DNA from: Durusdinium trenchii
Taxonomy: Eukaryota > Sar > Dinophyceae > Suessiales > Symbiodiniaceae
Reading direction: 5' to 3'
Length of the DNA: 64,000 nt
NCBI GenBank assembly: GCA_963970005.1
Contig: CAXAMN010021940.1
Span: 762,046 to 826,045 of the forward strand
This document shows positions 1 to 12,392 of this stretch, piece by piece. The position numbers were made by a program, and so were the translations under genes. Numbering within the stretch: the first letter of the stretch is position 1; each line of letters opens with the position of its first letter. A model generated the notes under the pieces. The model was not told the origin of the DNA and did not search any database. It saw only the letters and a program-made list of their open reading frames with translations.

Positions 1-2575
1 CTCGGCAGCTGGTTGAATGCCAGCATTGGTGTGAAGCCCATCCAAGTCTCGCTGTTGAATCCCAGGAAGTTGTCAAGGTTCAACCGCCAAACCCTCGAGA
101 TGAAAAGGGGTCGGCGGCACCCGGGCGGAGCCCTTACAATACTTCATTCAGTCAGTTCACTTTTTTCCCAGTAGTTAAGCAGTTAAGCAGCTGTGCTTAG
201 ATCGAAGGGGCGCGCGGGCGTGACCGGCTAATTCGCTGCTATTTACAGTACATTCATGCCTCTCGAAACCGTTGATATGCATTTCGACTGCGCAGGCTTG
301 CGACATCTGGGTGCCGGCGGCGGCTGCTTCTAGCGACTGCGCTCTCGTTGTGGTACTCACTCTCACTCATACTCACACACTCTCACTCACCCACTCACCC
401 ACTCTCACTTTCACTCACACTCACAACAGGTCACTCACTCACCACAACCGCCACCATCCACACGATCTGCACCTTCATCACCACCATCACCTCTCTGGAC
501 CCCAATGCGTCTAGATCTCTAGACCTTTTGCTGCAAACCTCGCAGACACTGTTTGGGGCCTGTTGCCGGGATAATTGTGTGCGTGTCATGTTGTTTGAGA
601 TTGCTGTCTTCAGACCGATGCTCATTGATTGGTCCACTAGAAACCAACCATGGCCAAGATGTGGACTTGGGGGTTCGAAGGAAAACCTACCAATTTGGCC
701 ACTGGACAAGCCTTGCCGATTCAAGGCCTGATGCCATCCATGACCATGTCCATCGGGCCATGTTGTAGACAAATGTGAGGTTTGAAAGAGCAAAAGCCTG
801 ACGATAAAACCTCGAACTACAGCCGCATCTCTTGAACGAGCCTCATGCCAACACAAAAGCAAAGATCGAGTTCAGGCACCCCATTAACACCCACCATCCA
901 ACCCTATTCTTGGATTCCCCTATCTAGGTGCCCGACACAGGAAAGGCGTTTCCAGGTACCATTGGTCGAGTTGTTGTCCATGATCTTGGTGCCTGGGTGG
1001 GTAAGCCATCCAGGGGCCACCGGCCCCGGTACGGTCCCAAGGTCCATTGGTTCACCATTCCAGCGGTCGAAGGCGGCTGAAGAGGCGATTCAGGGAGCCT
1101 ATAATATAAACTGTTATGAGTCCATCTTCTTTGCCTGATTTGCTTTGATTTGCTGCCATGAATGCATCAAAGTAGAGCCCGGAAAACGGTATGTCCCTTC
1201 CAGAATGCGATGGTTTCAGTGTTGTTTGTATCCAACTGTGCCCTACCAAACAAGGAAAAAAAACAATATGAATACAGCACTAACATCAATACTCAAGCAA
1301 GTCACCCACTACTCAGCACCTAAATACACTCATTCCTTTGGAGAAACATGAAGTGAGGTCCATGTTCAGGCTTTTTCTGGACCTTTTCCCCTGTTTTCGG
1401 CAAAATGGGCATGGTTTTTCGATCATTACGGAGTTGATTGTCTGGAGCCACTTGTGTGAGAGTTGCTAATCACGGCCATTTACGACCTTTGTTGAACAAG
1501 TTTGAAAAAAAGTACGGTTTTGCTCCACGTAGGCCTGCCATACTCTTTTGAATGACAATCTTTTTGGGTCATCATTACATTACAGGCTACAGTAAAACCA
1601 AAAATGTACGGTAAAACTATGTAATTGGAACAAGCAAAACTGAACTTTACGGCTTTTGCATGCTTCTTTGCCCATAATGACCAGAACATGTTGGGCATTC
1701 GGCTCTCTATCGACGCCTGTCCCGGCGGTTTTTAACCGGCCCCTTGGTGCGGCCCATGGTGCTGTGACCATCGTTCCGTATCATGCAATGTGTCCGCGAG
1801 ACATTGGCCAACATCGGGTCACTGATCTCAGTGCGAGAACGAAGTGGAATGACCAAACGAAGAGAGCCAAGGGCCAATGGTGTGGGATCCATGCTCATTG
1901 GGGGGGGACAAATCGGATGAAAATGGGACAGTCTCAAACATTCTGAACCAACGACTGCCGTGTTATGGAAACAAGGCCCCAAAGAATGTGCCTCGACCTG
2001 AAACAAAACCATCAACAAACAAAACTGCAACCAGCACTGGATGACTTGCTGGGTTTATCCGTTTCTCTGGTGCCGCCTGGGTCCGAGACTGCATTTGTAT
2101 TTGCGAAGCATATCACAAACACAAGCAGGCACTGCAAATGGACGCCTACAAACCAGTTCTCCCCATCTTGAAGCCCTGATGCAGCAAAAGCATCAGCCTA
2201 ACCTGCTGAATCCAGACGTCACCAATTAGACTATGCTGCACTGAGAGGCAGCATGCATGCATGCACATGTATATCTTCTTTCCCACCATCTCTGCACACA
2301 GTGTGCAGCGGTTGGCTTGACTTCGTTTCAGCCGGGCCTGGATCGTGCAAGAATCAGCCCTTCCGATGGTGCACACCTTCTCTGTGACCGAAATCCTGGC
2401 GCCCGCCGCCGACAGGTCGGGTGGTTGGGGCAGCCAAAAAATCAAGTGAAAGTCACCGTCTTCAGTCGGCACCCAGAACCATGATTATATAGGTTGGTGC
2501 AGTTCATACTCCCCAGTTCTTGATTGATTTGTCCACCTATCTGTTCCGTGTGCCGATGGTGGTACCATCACATCT
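1..2575. other. non-coding stretch with a CACT/CTCA simple repeat
   Basis: I see no exon I can support here. A degenerate CACT/CTCACA tract occupies roughly 345-510. Open frames over it are low in complexity and are rejected. The remainder is mixed sequence with no recognisable protein, RNA gene or inverted-repeat element. Confidence 0.5.
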
Positions 2576-2694
2576 TCAGCCAAACTGCAGCTGCCTGCCC
2601 TCTCTGCCCTCAGTCCATCTCCCCCTCGTTGCGCTCCTCTGACCCATGCAAGGGCCGGAGACAAAGTCCAATTCCAAGGGCGCCTCCAACGGAT
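2576..2694 (-). CDS. possible terminal exon, unrecognised protein
   Basis: On the minus strand an AG acceptor (gtcgtcag) is followed by an open frame of 39 codons ending in TGA at 2576-2578. The frame contains PLEAPLELDFVSGPCMG, and its third codon positions are strongly G/C, unlike the other frames. It starts in phase 1, so an upstream exon is needed. A GC-type donor inside it (GGCAG/GCAGCT) is an alternative to the stop. No family is recognised. It could be the last exon of the gene holding the exons farther right, but no phase link shows this. Confidence 0.35.
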
Positions 2695-5600
2695 CTGACG
2701 ACTGAGCTCCGGCTGGGTTGAGGGGCTGATTCGAACAACTGCCCAAAATATACCAAAATCGTTGATTTCAGGGCAGCTCATCGCTGGTGTTCGAGATGAA
2801 AAAGAACACCGAAAGTAATCAGGAAGCACCATCAGGTTAGACTTCATGGGTCAAGCATGTGACGACCACAGCACCATCATGTGATGCGAATAGGAGCCAA
2901 GTCAGCAGCTCCCACTCACAACCCCCATTTTCGTACAAACGCTACAAGTTCCCATCTTCCAAGTCACCTTTTGATCCTTTGGTGTGAGGTCACTTAGGCC
3001 TGCAAAAAGGTCGCTTAGACTTAGGGTCTCCAAAAAGAGTCACTTGGAAGCAGCTGGTTAGGGACATGTCCCAGCTTGAAAAGATGGGATTCTTTCGACG
3101 TCCAGCTCGGTGATCTGGGACGCCCGACCCATGGTAAAGGCCTCAGGTGAAACGCTTAAGGCCGGCTTAAGCATTTAGATGCAAGGGATTGGGCTGACGA
3201 ATTGTTCGTGACAAACAGTCTCACAAACAATATTAGTATGATTTCATATGATTTCATATGATTTCATCATATTTCATCAGTGTTTGCGGCTGCCAGTGGC
3301 AGCAGGACTTTGTGCAAACCGAAGTGCTGCCTCCTCGAAACATGTTCCAATCCAAGTCTGCATATCATGTCACTGTCCCTTTGGGGGAATTGGTCTCGGG
3401 ACGTGTGTCTGTATATATGTGATTTGTTCGATATGCCGCTCCTGGGAATTGGTCTTGGGTGGCTTGACCTCCGACATGTCCGCAAATTTATTGATAAGAA
3501 AGACCTGGTTCTGCACATGTACCCCTGAGAGAACCAATCGTTCCAGGAGCCTCAACGACTCAGAAAAGGGCGAGAGCAAAGCAATCCGCGCGTTTTCATC
3601 GATCATTCAATTCAGGGGCCACCATCGCTTCCCGGCTTACGATTCCATGCTCGTTGAGCGTCTGGATGCCTGAATCTTGAGAACTTAGCCAATGCCCAAA
3701 TATGCTCGAAGACTCAAATTCCCCCAAAGATTGGAAGATGGAATGTCTTCAGCGGCTTGCGGGGCAATATCTTAGCCAATCTTGAGAACTTAGCTCGAAT
3801 ATCCCCGAGGAAGATGTCCAACAGGGTAAAGGCGACTGCCCTGGGCTACCCGGCGCGGGGCCCGTGTGCGCCAGGGGATTGATCCTGCACAGCTTATTCA
3901 AACACAAAGAAAACGTGTAGTTGTAGTAACTTAATTAATGTAGTTATGATATCACGCTAGTACATACAATCACCTTCAAATATACACATCATATACAGTA
4001 TGTTATGAATAGTCACCTACAGCATGCTCAAGCCAAAGTTCTGGTCTTCTCTTGGTGCAAATAATAAGCCTTTCTCATTCCCAAGAGACCTGTGAACACC
4101 TGGAGCCTGGGAGCTTTGATCATCTTCTATCTGCCCGAATGCCATTGCAGCTCCCGGAACAGCCTGGTCTTCTCGGACTGAAGCCCTGGGTGGTGGCACA
4201 TCCTGGGGGCACCGGGGAGCTCCAAGCTACCGGGGTGTGACTGGCCATCAGCTGGACAGGACCACCATCAAAGAGTTTGAAGGGTGGAGACTTGAGTTCC
4301 AGAGCGCCCCTGACACATGCCGCATGCCTCAATAATGTGGAAACATGTGTCTCACATGAACAGTGCACGCTGGTTTAAAACGATTTTAAGGGTGCTCAAC
4401 GATTGAATGCCAAGTAGATGTATCAGGCGAAAGCTGACCAACCACTCCGGGAGAAATTCAACTCGCTGGAAGAACACTTGAGGAGCGAGACCCCAAAAAT
4501 CCCCGCAGGCAAAAACGCATCCACGGCATTTATGTGGATTGGGGAAGTCTTAAGAAAGCATCAATACGTATTATTCTTAAGAACTGCTCCTTAATCAGTG
4601 GAAGTCTTGACTGGAAGCCTAACGACTCATGACCTTGCCTTCACCGCCGACTGCCCGGTTCCGCCCACAGTTCCACCAGGAGGCTTATCCACCGCACTCG
4701 AGGACCACGCACGTGTACGGCCTAGGTCGTGCTCGAACGGACGTGTCGGGGTGCCGAACGAACGGAGGAAGTCGGGGTGCCCATCCACGGCCCCGGGACT
4801 CAACAACACCCCGAGCTCTGTGACTCCTGCCATTTGTGACTCCTGAAGCTTCGGGTGTTCCATCTGGAGATCCGCAAGGTGCTGGTGACCCGAAGGTGCT
4901 GGTGTCGAAGCGGCCTTCGACGTTCTGCTCAGTATCACAAATCGACTAGCTGTATAAGTCAAGCTAGTCGCGTAGTCAAACAGGTGATCGCTTGGGATAG
5001 TCCTAGGTACATCTTGGGGGGCTTGTCCCAACAAAGTCACACACATACACACGGTTACACACGTGGATAAAGTTTAAACATGATATAAAACATTATCAAA
5101 TGATATCTGATGCAACAACCCTTCAGACAGGGTGTGCCCCACTCAACTGAGGATGTTCAACAAAAGTCTTTATAGATGTCTTTAGGGACCCTTCGAATGG
5201 AGATTCAGGCCAGAAGGCGGTTTTCAGATCTTAAGTTCCTGACACTTCAGGGCGAACTTCAAAGAAGACCCAAGTGGCTTCACCCAAGACACAAGGGTCT
5301 CTGTAAACGGACTCTCGGGTCGAGTGCAGATGCGCCAAGGCTTCCGTCGCTCTCAACTCTTCAAACGGGACCGACGCCGAGCAGGTCGATGAACATCGAT
5401 AAACGAAGGGACCTGAAGAAACATCCACCATGCAGTAGACACTCCCTCAAAGAGTCATCACAGTCATGGAAGGTGGTTGTCCACTTCCAGATTCCACGCC
5501 TGAAAAGCAAGTCGGCTCCTTCTCTCCAACATCTCTCAAGCCCTTTCTCACTTATGGCACCGAGGAGCTTAGCAACCCTTGGACTGGAAGATCCTCAGGC

Positions 5601-5721
5601 TCCTGTGGCAAAAGTTCAGGATCCTTTAGGTGTCCAGTTCCGAGAGTGCAATGAATTACATGGATGATATTGGATGACTATTACAATTTATGGATGGATG
5701 TTTCCTGAAGAATGCCATCTA
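2695..5721. other. non-coding stretch
   Basis: No exon is supported. A direct repeat of TTGAGAACTTAGC about 95 bp apart (near 3678 and 3772) is the only local structure seen. A minus-strand reading near 4017-4200 is open and somewhat protein-like but has no convincing splice sites. The ORFs at 4.6-5.6 kb have no recognisable content. Confidence 0.4.
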
Positions 5722-5813
5722 ATGTAGACTCTTGATCAATATATAAACCCGCCATATGTAAAACAGGTTGTTCAAATCAAATGGGGGGTTATTATATAAT
5801 CCAGAGTCTACAT
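5722..5813. mobile_element. MITE-like inverted-repeat element, family B copy 1
   Basis: A 92-bp unit whose ends are inverted repeats. The left end reads ATGTAGACTCT and the right end AGAGTCTACAT. The inverted similarity continues inward through an AT-rich block to ACCC/GGGG, about 29 bp in all with mismatches. The trinucleotide CTA lies on both outer sides and could be the target duplication. A related copy lies at 19129-19203 and a lone right end at 51312-51324. The size, lack of coding and several copies fit a non-autonomous DNA transposon; the superfamily is not assigned. Confidence 0.7.
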
Positions 5814-6040
5814 CTAGTCGTCGACATGATGGCAAGCAGGTTGATCAGCTACTGGCCTTTTGAGCTTACAGGACACGTTTCATTCAGTGCCCGTTCGTGC
5901 TTCGTTCACGGATGTTCTTCTATCAGCTCAAAGGGGAGGATGGAGGGTTCGTCTACTTCATGAGATTCCTTTTCAGCTCGTGGGCGAAAAAGGTACCCGG
6001 GGTACCACGCAGATTAACATAGTATATCCCATTCCCAGCA

Positions 6041-6068
6041 ACGATGGATGGATGGATGGATGGATGGA
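6041..6068. repeat. ATGG microsatellite
   Basis: A short run of ATGG units (about six) followed by one AAGG variant. This is a simple tandem repeat with no coding meaning. Confidence 0.8.
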
Positions 6069-6289
6069 AGGATGGATTCCCAGATCTTTCTCAACATCAT
6101 GATCATCTTTGACCTTTTCAAGTTTTCTTCCGTTGACCTGGAGGCCCACGCGGGTCGGTCGCCCACCATCCAGGCCGACCGGTTGAGTTCGACTCCTCCT
6201 CGTCTGGCACCAGGCTCAGCTGGTTCAGCGATCCCAAGCCTGTCGCCAGGCTTCTGCTGATCAGCTTGACGTGGAACTGGCCACCACGA

Positions 6290-6642
6290 CTAGTAGAGGA
6301 GAGTCTCACTTCCATGACTTGTTGGAAGGATGAAGGGGAGTACATGATCCAGACATGTCACATGTTGCTTTCGAAGTATGTACATAGAAGCTCGTCGACC
6401 ATTGGCTGAGGTAAGGTCATCTTCCACAGATGATGGTAGGACAAACTCATCGGCTCGACCAACTCGAGCGGTCCAAGCGACGAAGCAACGAGCGTCTACG
6501 TCTGACGACGGCGACCTGAGAAGGAGTTCATAAACCTCATCTGTAAGGATGGTCCTCCGCGAAAGTGCCTGCGGAGGTTGCAAGCCGGGGACAACGCGCC
6601 GGTGTGGCTGGGTTTTGTTGGTGCCAAAGTTGTATTTGCACA
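6290..6642 (-). CDS. open reading frame/exon of unrecognised protein
   Basis: About 117 codons are open on the minus strand, ending at TAG (6290-6292). The frame begins right after an AG acceptor (gcacccag) in phase 1. Fragments such as ILTDEVYELLLRSPSSDVDA and RASMYILRKQHVTCLDHVLP look like folded protein rather than chance. Third-position GC is only moderate, lower than in the better exons of this window, so a mobile-element origin is possible. A second open frame (6118-6345) overlaps its 3' end in another phase, which could reflect a frameshift or an intron. No family is recognised. Confidence 0.35.
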
Positions 6643-7699
6643 CTGGGTGCGGTCACTTGCGAAAAAGAATGCAAAGACGTGAATCCAGAATGTGCAGGAG
6701 GAATCTTTAAACTTTAGGCCTTTCGATGACTTGGCTTGCTCAGTTCTTGCTCAAGGTCACAACACGCATCATCATACCCAAAAACATTACAATGAGATCA
6801 ATGCCATGTTCCATCTGAAGACACTGTTGCCGGTATTCTGTGCTACGGTACGGTAGGGAGGAGTCAAAGCGCCGAGGACACAGAACTGAACTGGACTATA
6901 TGTCTATAAAACATGGTGAACTCACATAATTAGTAATGTTCACATTTTTTGCCACCCATTTTTCACTACCGGGAGGTTTATTCTTGCGCTGTGGGCATAA
7001 TTGTAATCTACGGTCTGCAACTTGGGTATCCAGTTGGTCATCCAGAGCCATAGAGTGATATATAATATACCATACTCTGCGAAATGCATGCCAACTGGCA
7101 CGAACCAAAGTCAAACAGATTACATTTCATCTTCCCACGTTCCCAACTGCCTTCCATCTCCTTGGGGGGCTGCACTGCTCACTACATAACCAGTCAGTCA
7201 TTTCATGGCGGTGTGTTCGCAGGAAAGGCCAGTCTGCTCTTTGGTGGCTGGTCATCTGCCGCCGAACGCCTCTTGGACTTGCATGTGCTGCCGCAAAACC
7301 CTCAGAAGACCGGGCACGTTGCGACGGCCGGGACGTGCCATAGAGCGGCTTGTCGTCTTGGAAAATCACATGGACTTTGCAGTGAGGGAAATGAACTCTT
7401 GCCCTAGCAATCGTGTGCCTACCATTGCCTATCGCCGCTTACCGTAAGTAACATGGTGTGCATGGGTTCCGCCCTCGTGGACACCACCTGCTTGGCGTTC
7501 GGAACATGGTCATCCAACGGGCCATGCCATCCACTTCCATGCTTGCTCCTAGGAGTGTCGCGTCATATGGTAACTAATATTACCCGCCTCTGCCCTTGAG
7601 CTAAGTGCAGGGTCCCTTTCACGGCTTCGGACTAGTCTGGCTAGCGCGGCTCCTCCGAGTCTTCAAGGACGAATGACGATCTCACGGTGGTTGGTCCAA

Positions 7700-7923
7700 T
7701 CACCCCTGTGTTCCATGGATTCCATGGAGGAAACAGACTGCCCCATCTCTGTGCGTCTTCCACCCCCCGAGCCCCTTCATTTTTTGGAGGGCAAAGCGTC
7801 GGACCACCATCTCTGCGTTGCCGATGCGGATCCAATCCCCGCAGCTGAGCTTTGTCCCTGCGGGCTGCACCTGCGCGCTGCCAGCAGAAGCGCCCGAACG
7901 TGGAGTCGCGATGGACGCAGAAA
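7700..7923 (-). CDS. exon with a GDWIRIGNAE segment, unrecognised protein
   Basis: An AG acceptor after a T-rich tract (gttttttaag) opens a 74-codon frame that begins in phase 1 and ends with TGA at 7700-7702. The first part is Ser/Ala-rich. It is followed by LSCGDWIRIGNAEMVVRRFA, which has the look of a beta-sandwich (FHA-like) strand pattern, but this is only a resemblance. Third positions are strongly G/C in this frame alone. The stop may lie in an intron if an upstream donor is used, so the 3' end is uncertain. Confidence 0.5.
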
Positions 7924-8154
7924 CTTAAAAAACGACAGGCAAAACACTATTATGGAAATATCGCTTCCGCCTTCAAAGAGTTCTCTCCAAAAAAGGGTGA
8001 TACCTACATTAACCAAATAAAACCACCCCAAAAAACCACCCCCTAAGCCCTGTAGCTGGTCGGTCGTCTGACAGTCCGAGTGTCCAGGCCATGGTGTCTC
8101 AAAGCACAGCCGTGGTCCGATGTCTGCACCGGTCTAACAACGGTCAGGTCCTTA

Positions 8155-8179
8155 CCAGGGGTCACACAGGGGTGGTGTT
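8155..8179. repeat. single end of MITE family E
   Basis: Twenty-five bases starting CCAGGGGTCAC match the left end of the palindromic element at 58390-58480 with one mismatch. No matching right end is visible nearby, so this is a truncated copy. Confidence 0.55.
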
Positions 8180-8954
8180 GATGACTGCGGTATATTTAAA
8201 GCCAATTAGATCCATTAAATGAGTTCTACACCGGAAAGGATACCCGTTGATGTGCGATGTTGAGGGCCACGCTTCTTTGTGAATCTGAGGTTCAGGCTGA
8301 GGGCCATGACCCAGAACGACTTTTACACGTTCTGCAAGAAAAGAGCTTCACAGCTTTTTGCAAAATGCAACTGCCCACCAGTCACATCAGTCTGGCCATC
8401 GCGACTTTCAGGTGACTCTATAGATGCTCATGAGACTCAAGCTTCAAGTAGGATTCTCATTTGAGTGAAAGAGGCTTCCCCCTGCGCCCACGCGCAATAC
8501 TCGGCTTTCGGTCCGAATCCTGCCTTTAAGAACGTGCCCCATTTGGAGCCCGCGTCTGCGACCTGATACCTGGTGCTGGATGGTCCAAAGGAGCCAGCTA
8601 GGCTGTAGGTGATCCTCCCTCCCCACTCACCATCGAAAACTGGTCAAGTGACCCCGAGTTCGCATGGTTTCCCAGTTCTCATGACCATCTTTTGCATGTT
8701 TACATCACCCCATTCCTGGTGAGTTGGCCAGCAATCTTGAAGTTTGGGTCTTGAAGATGGATGACCCATCCGTACTACTTGTGGAAGCCTCAGGACGGCA
8801 CACCAAAGCCTCAGGTGCCCAAAGCTGGAAGCTGGAAACAACCACATATTCACCAGAAGGGTATCTATATAACCACTCAGACACTCCATGTATCCCTCAT
8901 ATATGCCTACATTGACACCTCAAACCACCCCTGGCCTGATCGGCATATATCATA

Positions 8955-8983
8955 TATGGCAGTTCCATTAGTCGTGTCTGGGA
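8955..8983. repeat. partial copy of MITE family D right end
   Basis: TATGGCAGT...GTCGTGTCTGGG here matches the right terminal repeat of the element at 26008-26118 with three mismatches over 28 bases. The left half is not found, so the copy is truncated or strongly decayed. Confidence 0.55.
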
Positions 8984-11243
8984 TTCTGGGATAGGGCACA
9001 TATGGTATGGTGTTCCTTCGGGGCCAAAGCATCCCACAGCCTGGTTTGTTAGAGTCTATGACCGGACATGCTAGGACCCATTTGAGCACTGTTGTGATAG
9101 GAAAAGACATCAAAAAACCACATCCTCGGGTTCTACATACGCACAATGTAGCTGCACACTCACCAAAAGGTACTGTCACGGGGTGGGGGGAGCCCACTCA
9201 CCCTTGGGTCACCAGGTTGCAAAATTTCACCTGCTTGTGATGTCAACGGCGGGCGCGTCTGTACGGTGGACGTCCTACGTTCAGGTTGATTTGGACTCGT
9301 CATCCAGCTGAACAAAATGACACCTGGACGTGTTGTCCCATACTCTACTCGGCTCGAAACTTCAGGTCTACCTGCACTTCCCATCTGTGTGGTTTCCGCC
9401 AACCCGCATCCATCCCGCAGTGGCCTTTCACTCTTCACATCGAAAGAAATAGAAAAGTGAGATCGCGACGCAATGGGCTCGTTCATGAACTCAGTCAGAT
9501 GTTGTGCATGGCGACAACAATTCTGACCCACTCAAGGTGGGCAAGGATTGCACCCCTCAGGAACCTTGACAGCAAACATGAACCGAATCAAACATCCTTG
9601 CTCTTTCTGCGAGAAACGAGTCTTGTAATGCCAGGTTTCTCTATGTTTCTCTTACCGGCGTGCAAATGCTTCCAAGGGGCCATATCTGGAAGCATCATCT
9701 TACGCTTGGAGCCTGCGGAAGATTTGGAAGCTCCGCAGTGCTCCGCAGAAAAGAACTTTCCCTGAAAAGGTCAGAATATCATGGAATATCCACAAGCGGT
9801 CAGTGGGAAAAATCCTTGTCGGATTCAAATCTCCTCCTGACCCGAACAGTCAAATCCGTCAATGATATATATTATATGGGTAACTGGTGAGTTGCGACTC
9901 CGTCGTCAACAGAAGTTGGGCCATGTCATACCAGGAGGCTTTGGCAATGACCAAACGCCATCAGCAGTCCCATCAAAAGCAGCATTCACGAAAGAATCGA
10001 AAAGGGGAAGCAAAAATCTCGAGCTATAACAGAATCCCCCCCCAGAAGGGTACTTCTCAACCAACCCTATGCCTCTATGCATTTGGCACCAAAATCCCAC
10101 TGAATGGAAGCTGCTGCATGCATTATGAAGTACAAATTCATGTGGATAGAATCTCCAGCCAGCCACTAATCAAGAGCCAAAGTATGCCTAACTTCCCTCG
10201 GCCCCCGGCCTCGTCCAAACTTGGTCCTCGGTTTCGGCTTGGCGTGATTCCCGGGTTTCGCTGTCCAGGTTGTTCCTGCTCGCCTATGTTGAGGAATACA
10301 ATCCAAATGATGCACTGTGGTACATTATATAATAACTATTAATTGCATTTAATTGCTACGTTTATATATAATATATATATATATACCTGGACCAAGGAGT
10401 GTCGTGTCTGTACATCCACGAGTAGCACTTGGGTATTCCATTGGATGCTGGCGGGTGATTTTCCAACATGGCTTTGATTCTCGATACGTGCCTTCGATCT
10501 AGATTTCAACCATGTTGTGTATGTGTCCAATTCTTTAAAAAAAACAGCCCAAATAGAAAACAGCCGAGACACATTGACATGCAGTTCCAGAAACGACCGG
10601 GTCCAAACATGTCCAAACCATCCAAACGCCCTCGCCGCCTTCCTCAGCCGCCGCCTTCCGCCCCCGGTGGGGCTCCACACACTGTTGGTGACATGGTGAT
10701 CTCATTGGGGCTGACCAACACGGCCGGCAGTTGCTGCGGTTCGCCTTGGCACAGAAGAAAAAGCCAATTGGTCTATCAAATGGGCCCTCTAAAAAGAATA
10801 ATGACAAGCTGTTCTGTTAGTCCTCTTCCAAAAACATCCAAAAACACTACAGCCACACCTGCAATGGACCATATCACCGTCACCCACTCACTGTGGACCC
10901 ACAAAAACCATCACATCCGCCTCCGAACTCCACGATGGGGCGGTTCTTCGCCATCTCTCCGCTGGCCACACGCAACAGCAATGCCTTCCTTGTGATCACC
11001 AGCTCGCCTTATAACAAAACGCGTTCGCAGAGCTGGGTGCAGAAAAGGCAAAGAGGTTAGAATTCTTTCCAAAGTCTCGTCCATCTATGAAAAAATGAAC
11101 AGGATGGATGAACTTCAAAGATTCTTGAAGAAGTTTTGGCACTGTCTGGTTGGCTGACTCATTCTAGTCCATGGTGCGAGAGGACACCCTGGCACATAAC
11201 CAACCGGCCCCTCAAAGTTGTAGGGAGTTGCTTCCACCCACAC

Positions 11244-12193
11244 CTGACCCGTCTGCATTGGGATCCAGCGCGCTATGAGCTGTGATCCGTGCGGACCCAC
11301 CAGCCGACGAACCACGTCGTCTTGGGTGGTCGTAGACCTGTCCGCCTTCAAGCGATGTCTGGATCTGGATCCACCCGAACGCATCAATCCTGGCCCGCCA
11401 CTCCGATCCCGTGCGCGGAACGTGCGTGCGTGACCGGCGCATCCCGTTCGCAGGCCGTGGCGCTGTTCACTGCTCGCAAGGCTGCCAGCCTCAGCTGGTC
11501 CTGCAGAGTGAGCCAGCTTCTGGGGTGTGGCTCCTCTCCCTGGCATCCCCTTGTCTATCTCCAACAGCACAGGTCTAGTTATAGAACTGCACCATCCAGA
11601 ACTGTCCTTGCTTTCCTATGAAGTTCTGTTGGGAAAGTTGTACTGTTCCACATCTGACACTGGCATCGTGCAATGCATGATGTCTCCACTGTCTGATCTG
11701 GAGCCAGGTAAAGGGAGCCGACTGTCACCACACCACACCACACCATAAACTGGATCACACAACGCCACGGGCCCGGTATCGATCCCCGATCTCAGAGTGA
11801 AAACGGTTTGTTTCTGAACGATTCACCGAAGCTAGGGTGGCATCTGTCCTTTCATCTTCCCAATGTTTGATGTGAATAAACTATATCATAAGATATTATA
11901 AGGTATTTGTGCATCTCATTGATCTTCCAAAGGGTTAATGTATGGGTATCTATCCCATGGATCTTCCAAAATGTTCATGAATAGGATTGAATAGGTATCT
12001 ACAGCACCACTTCCAGCACCCCATAATTGAACAGGCATCAATCGGTATCTATCCCACTCACCTTCCCAGTATATCAAACAAACCCAGCGATCTTCCAGCC
12101 TCCGAAACCTGTCCGCTCCGCCTCCTCCGTCTCACCTCCCTCCGGTTGCCTCCTCCATTCGATCGGAGTCGTCCACAGTCCACCAACGCATCT
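11244..12193 (-). CDS. two phase-matched exons of an unrecognised gene
   Basis: Exon a, 12193-12136, follows the acceptor gccgtgcag, ends at donor GTGAGA and contains MRWWTVDDSDRMEEATGG. Exon b, 11337-11244, follows gcggacag, ends at donor GTGTGG and contains TTTQDDVVRRLVGPHG then LIARWIPMQTGQ. Exon a ends and exon b begins in phase 2, the junction codon being AG+G (Arg), so the join is supported from both sides. Both exons carry GT donors. The fragment is about 50 residues. More exons must exist on each side. No domain is recognised. It may be the 3' part of the gene starting at 18,681, but the phase chain is incomplete. Confidence 0.5.
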
Positions 12194-12302
12194 CTGCACG
12201 GCAGAGCCTCACCGATCATCGGGGCGTGATCGGGCGGGTCCACCGTGCGGCCGGCGCCAAAGGCAAACGAAAGCCAAAGAACATGTTATATGGATAAATT
12301 CT

Positions 12303-12392
12303 ATACCAGCACCCGACTCTACAGGTCTCCGAAATGGAGGCTTTTGCTGACTTAAAAGTCGCAGGTGGTGACCTGTTGGAGGGTGCTGGTAT
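12303..12392. mobile_element. MITE-like inverted-repeat element, family A copy 1
   Basis: A 90-bp element with terminal inverted repeats ATACCAGCACCC / GGGTGCTGGTAT. The inverted similarity extends further inward (CAGGTC / GACCTG). The core GGAGGCTTTTGCTGACTTAA is shared exactly with the second copy at 40904-40991, 28 kb away. The outer dinucleotides are TA-like, suggesting insertion into TA. There is no coding potential. Confidence 0.75.

Larger units (their letters stand above)
7924..11243. other. intron/spacer with MITE fragments
   Basis: No exon is supported. The stretch holds a partial family E end at 8155-8179 and a partial family D end at 8955-8983. A 123-codon minus ORF (9160-9531) and a 159-codon plus ORF (9286-9765) overlap. 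Neither shows splice sites or a recognisable domain. An AT tract lies near 10364-10386. Confidence 0.4.

Noticed and set aside
9286-9765. 159-codon plus ORF
   Set aside because: No domain, no codon bias, and overlaps an equally long minus ORF.
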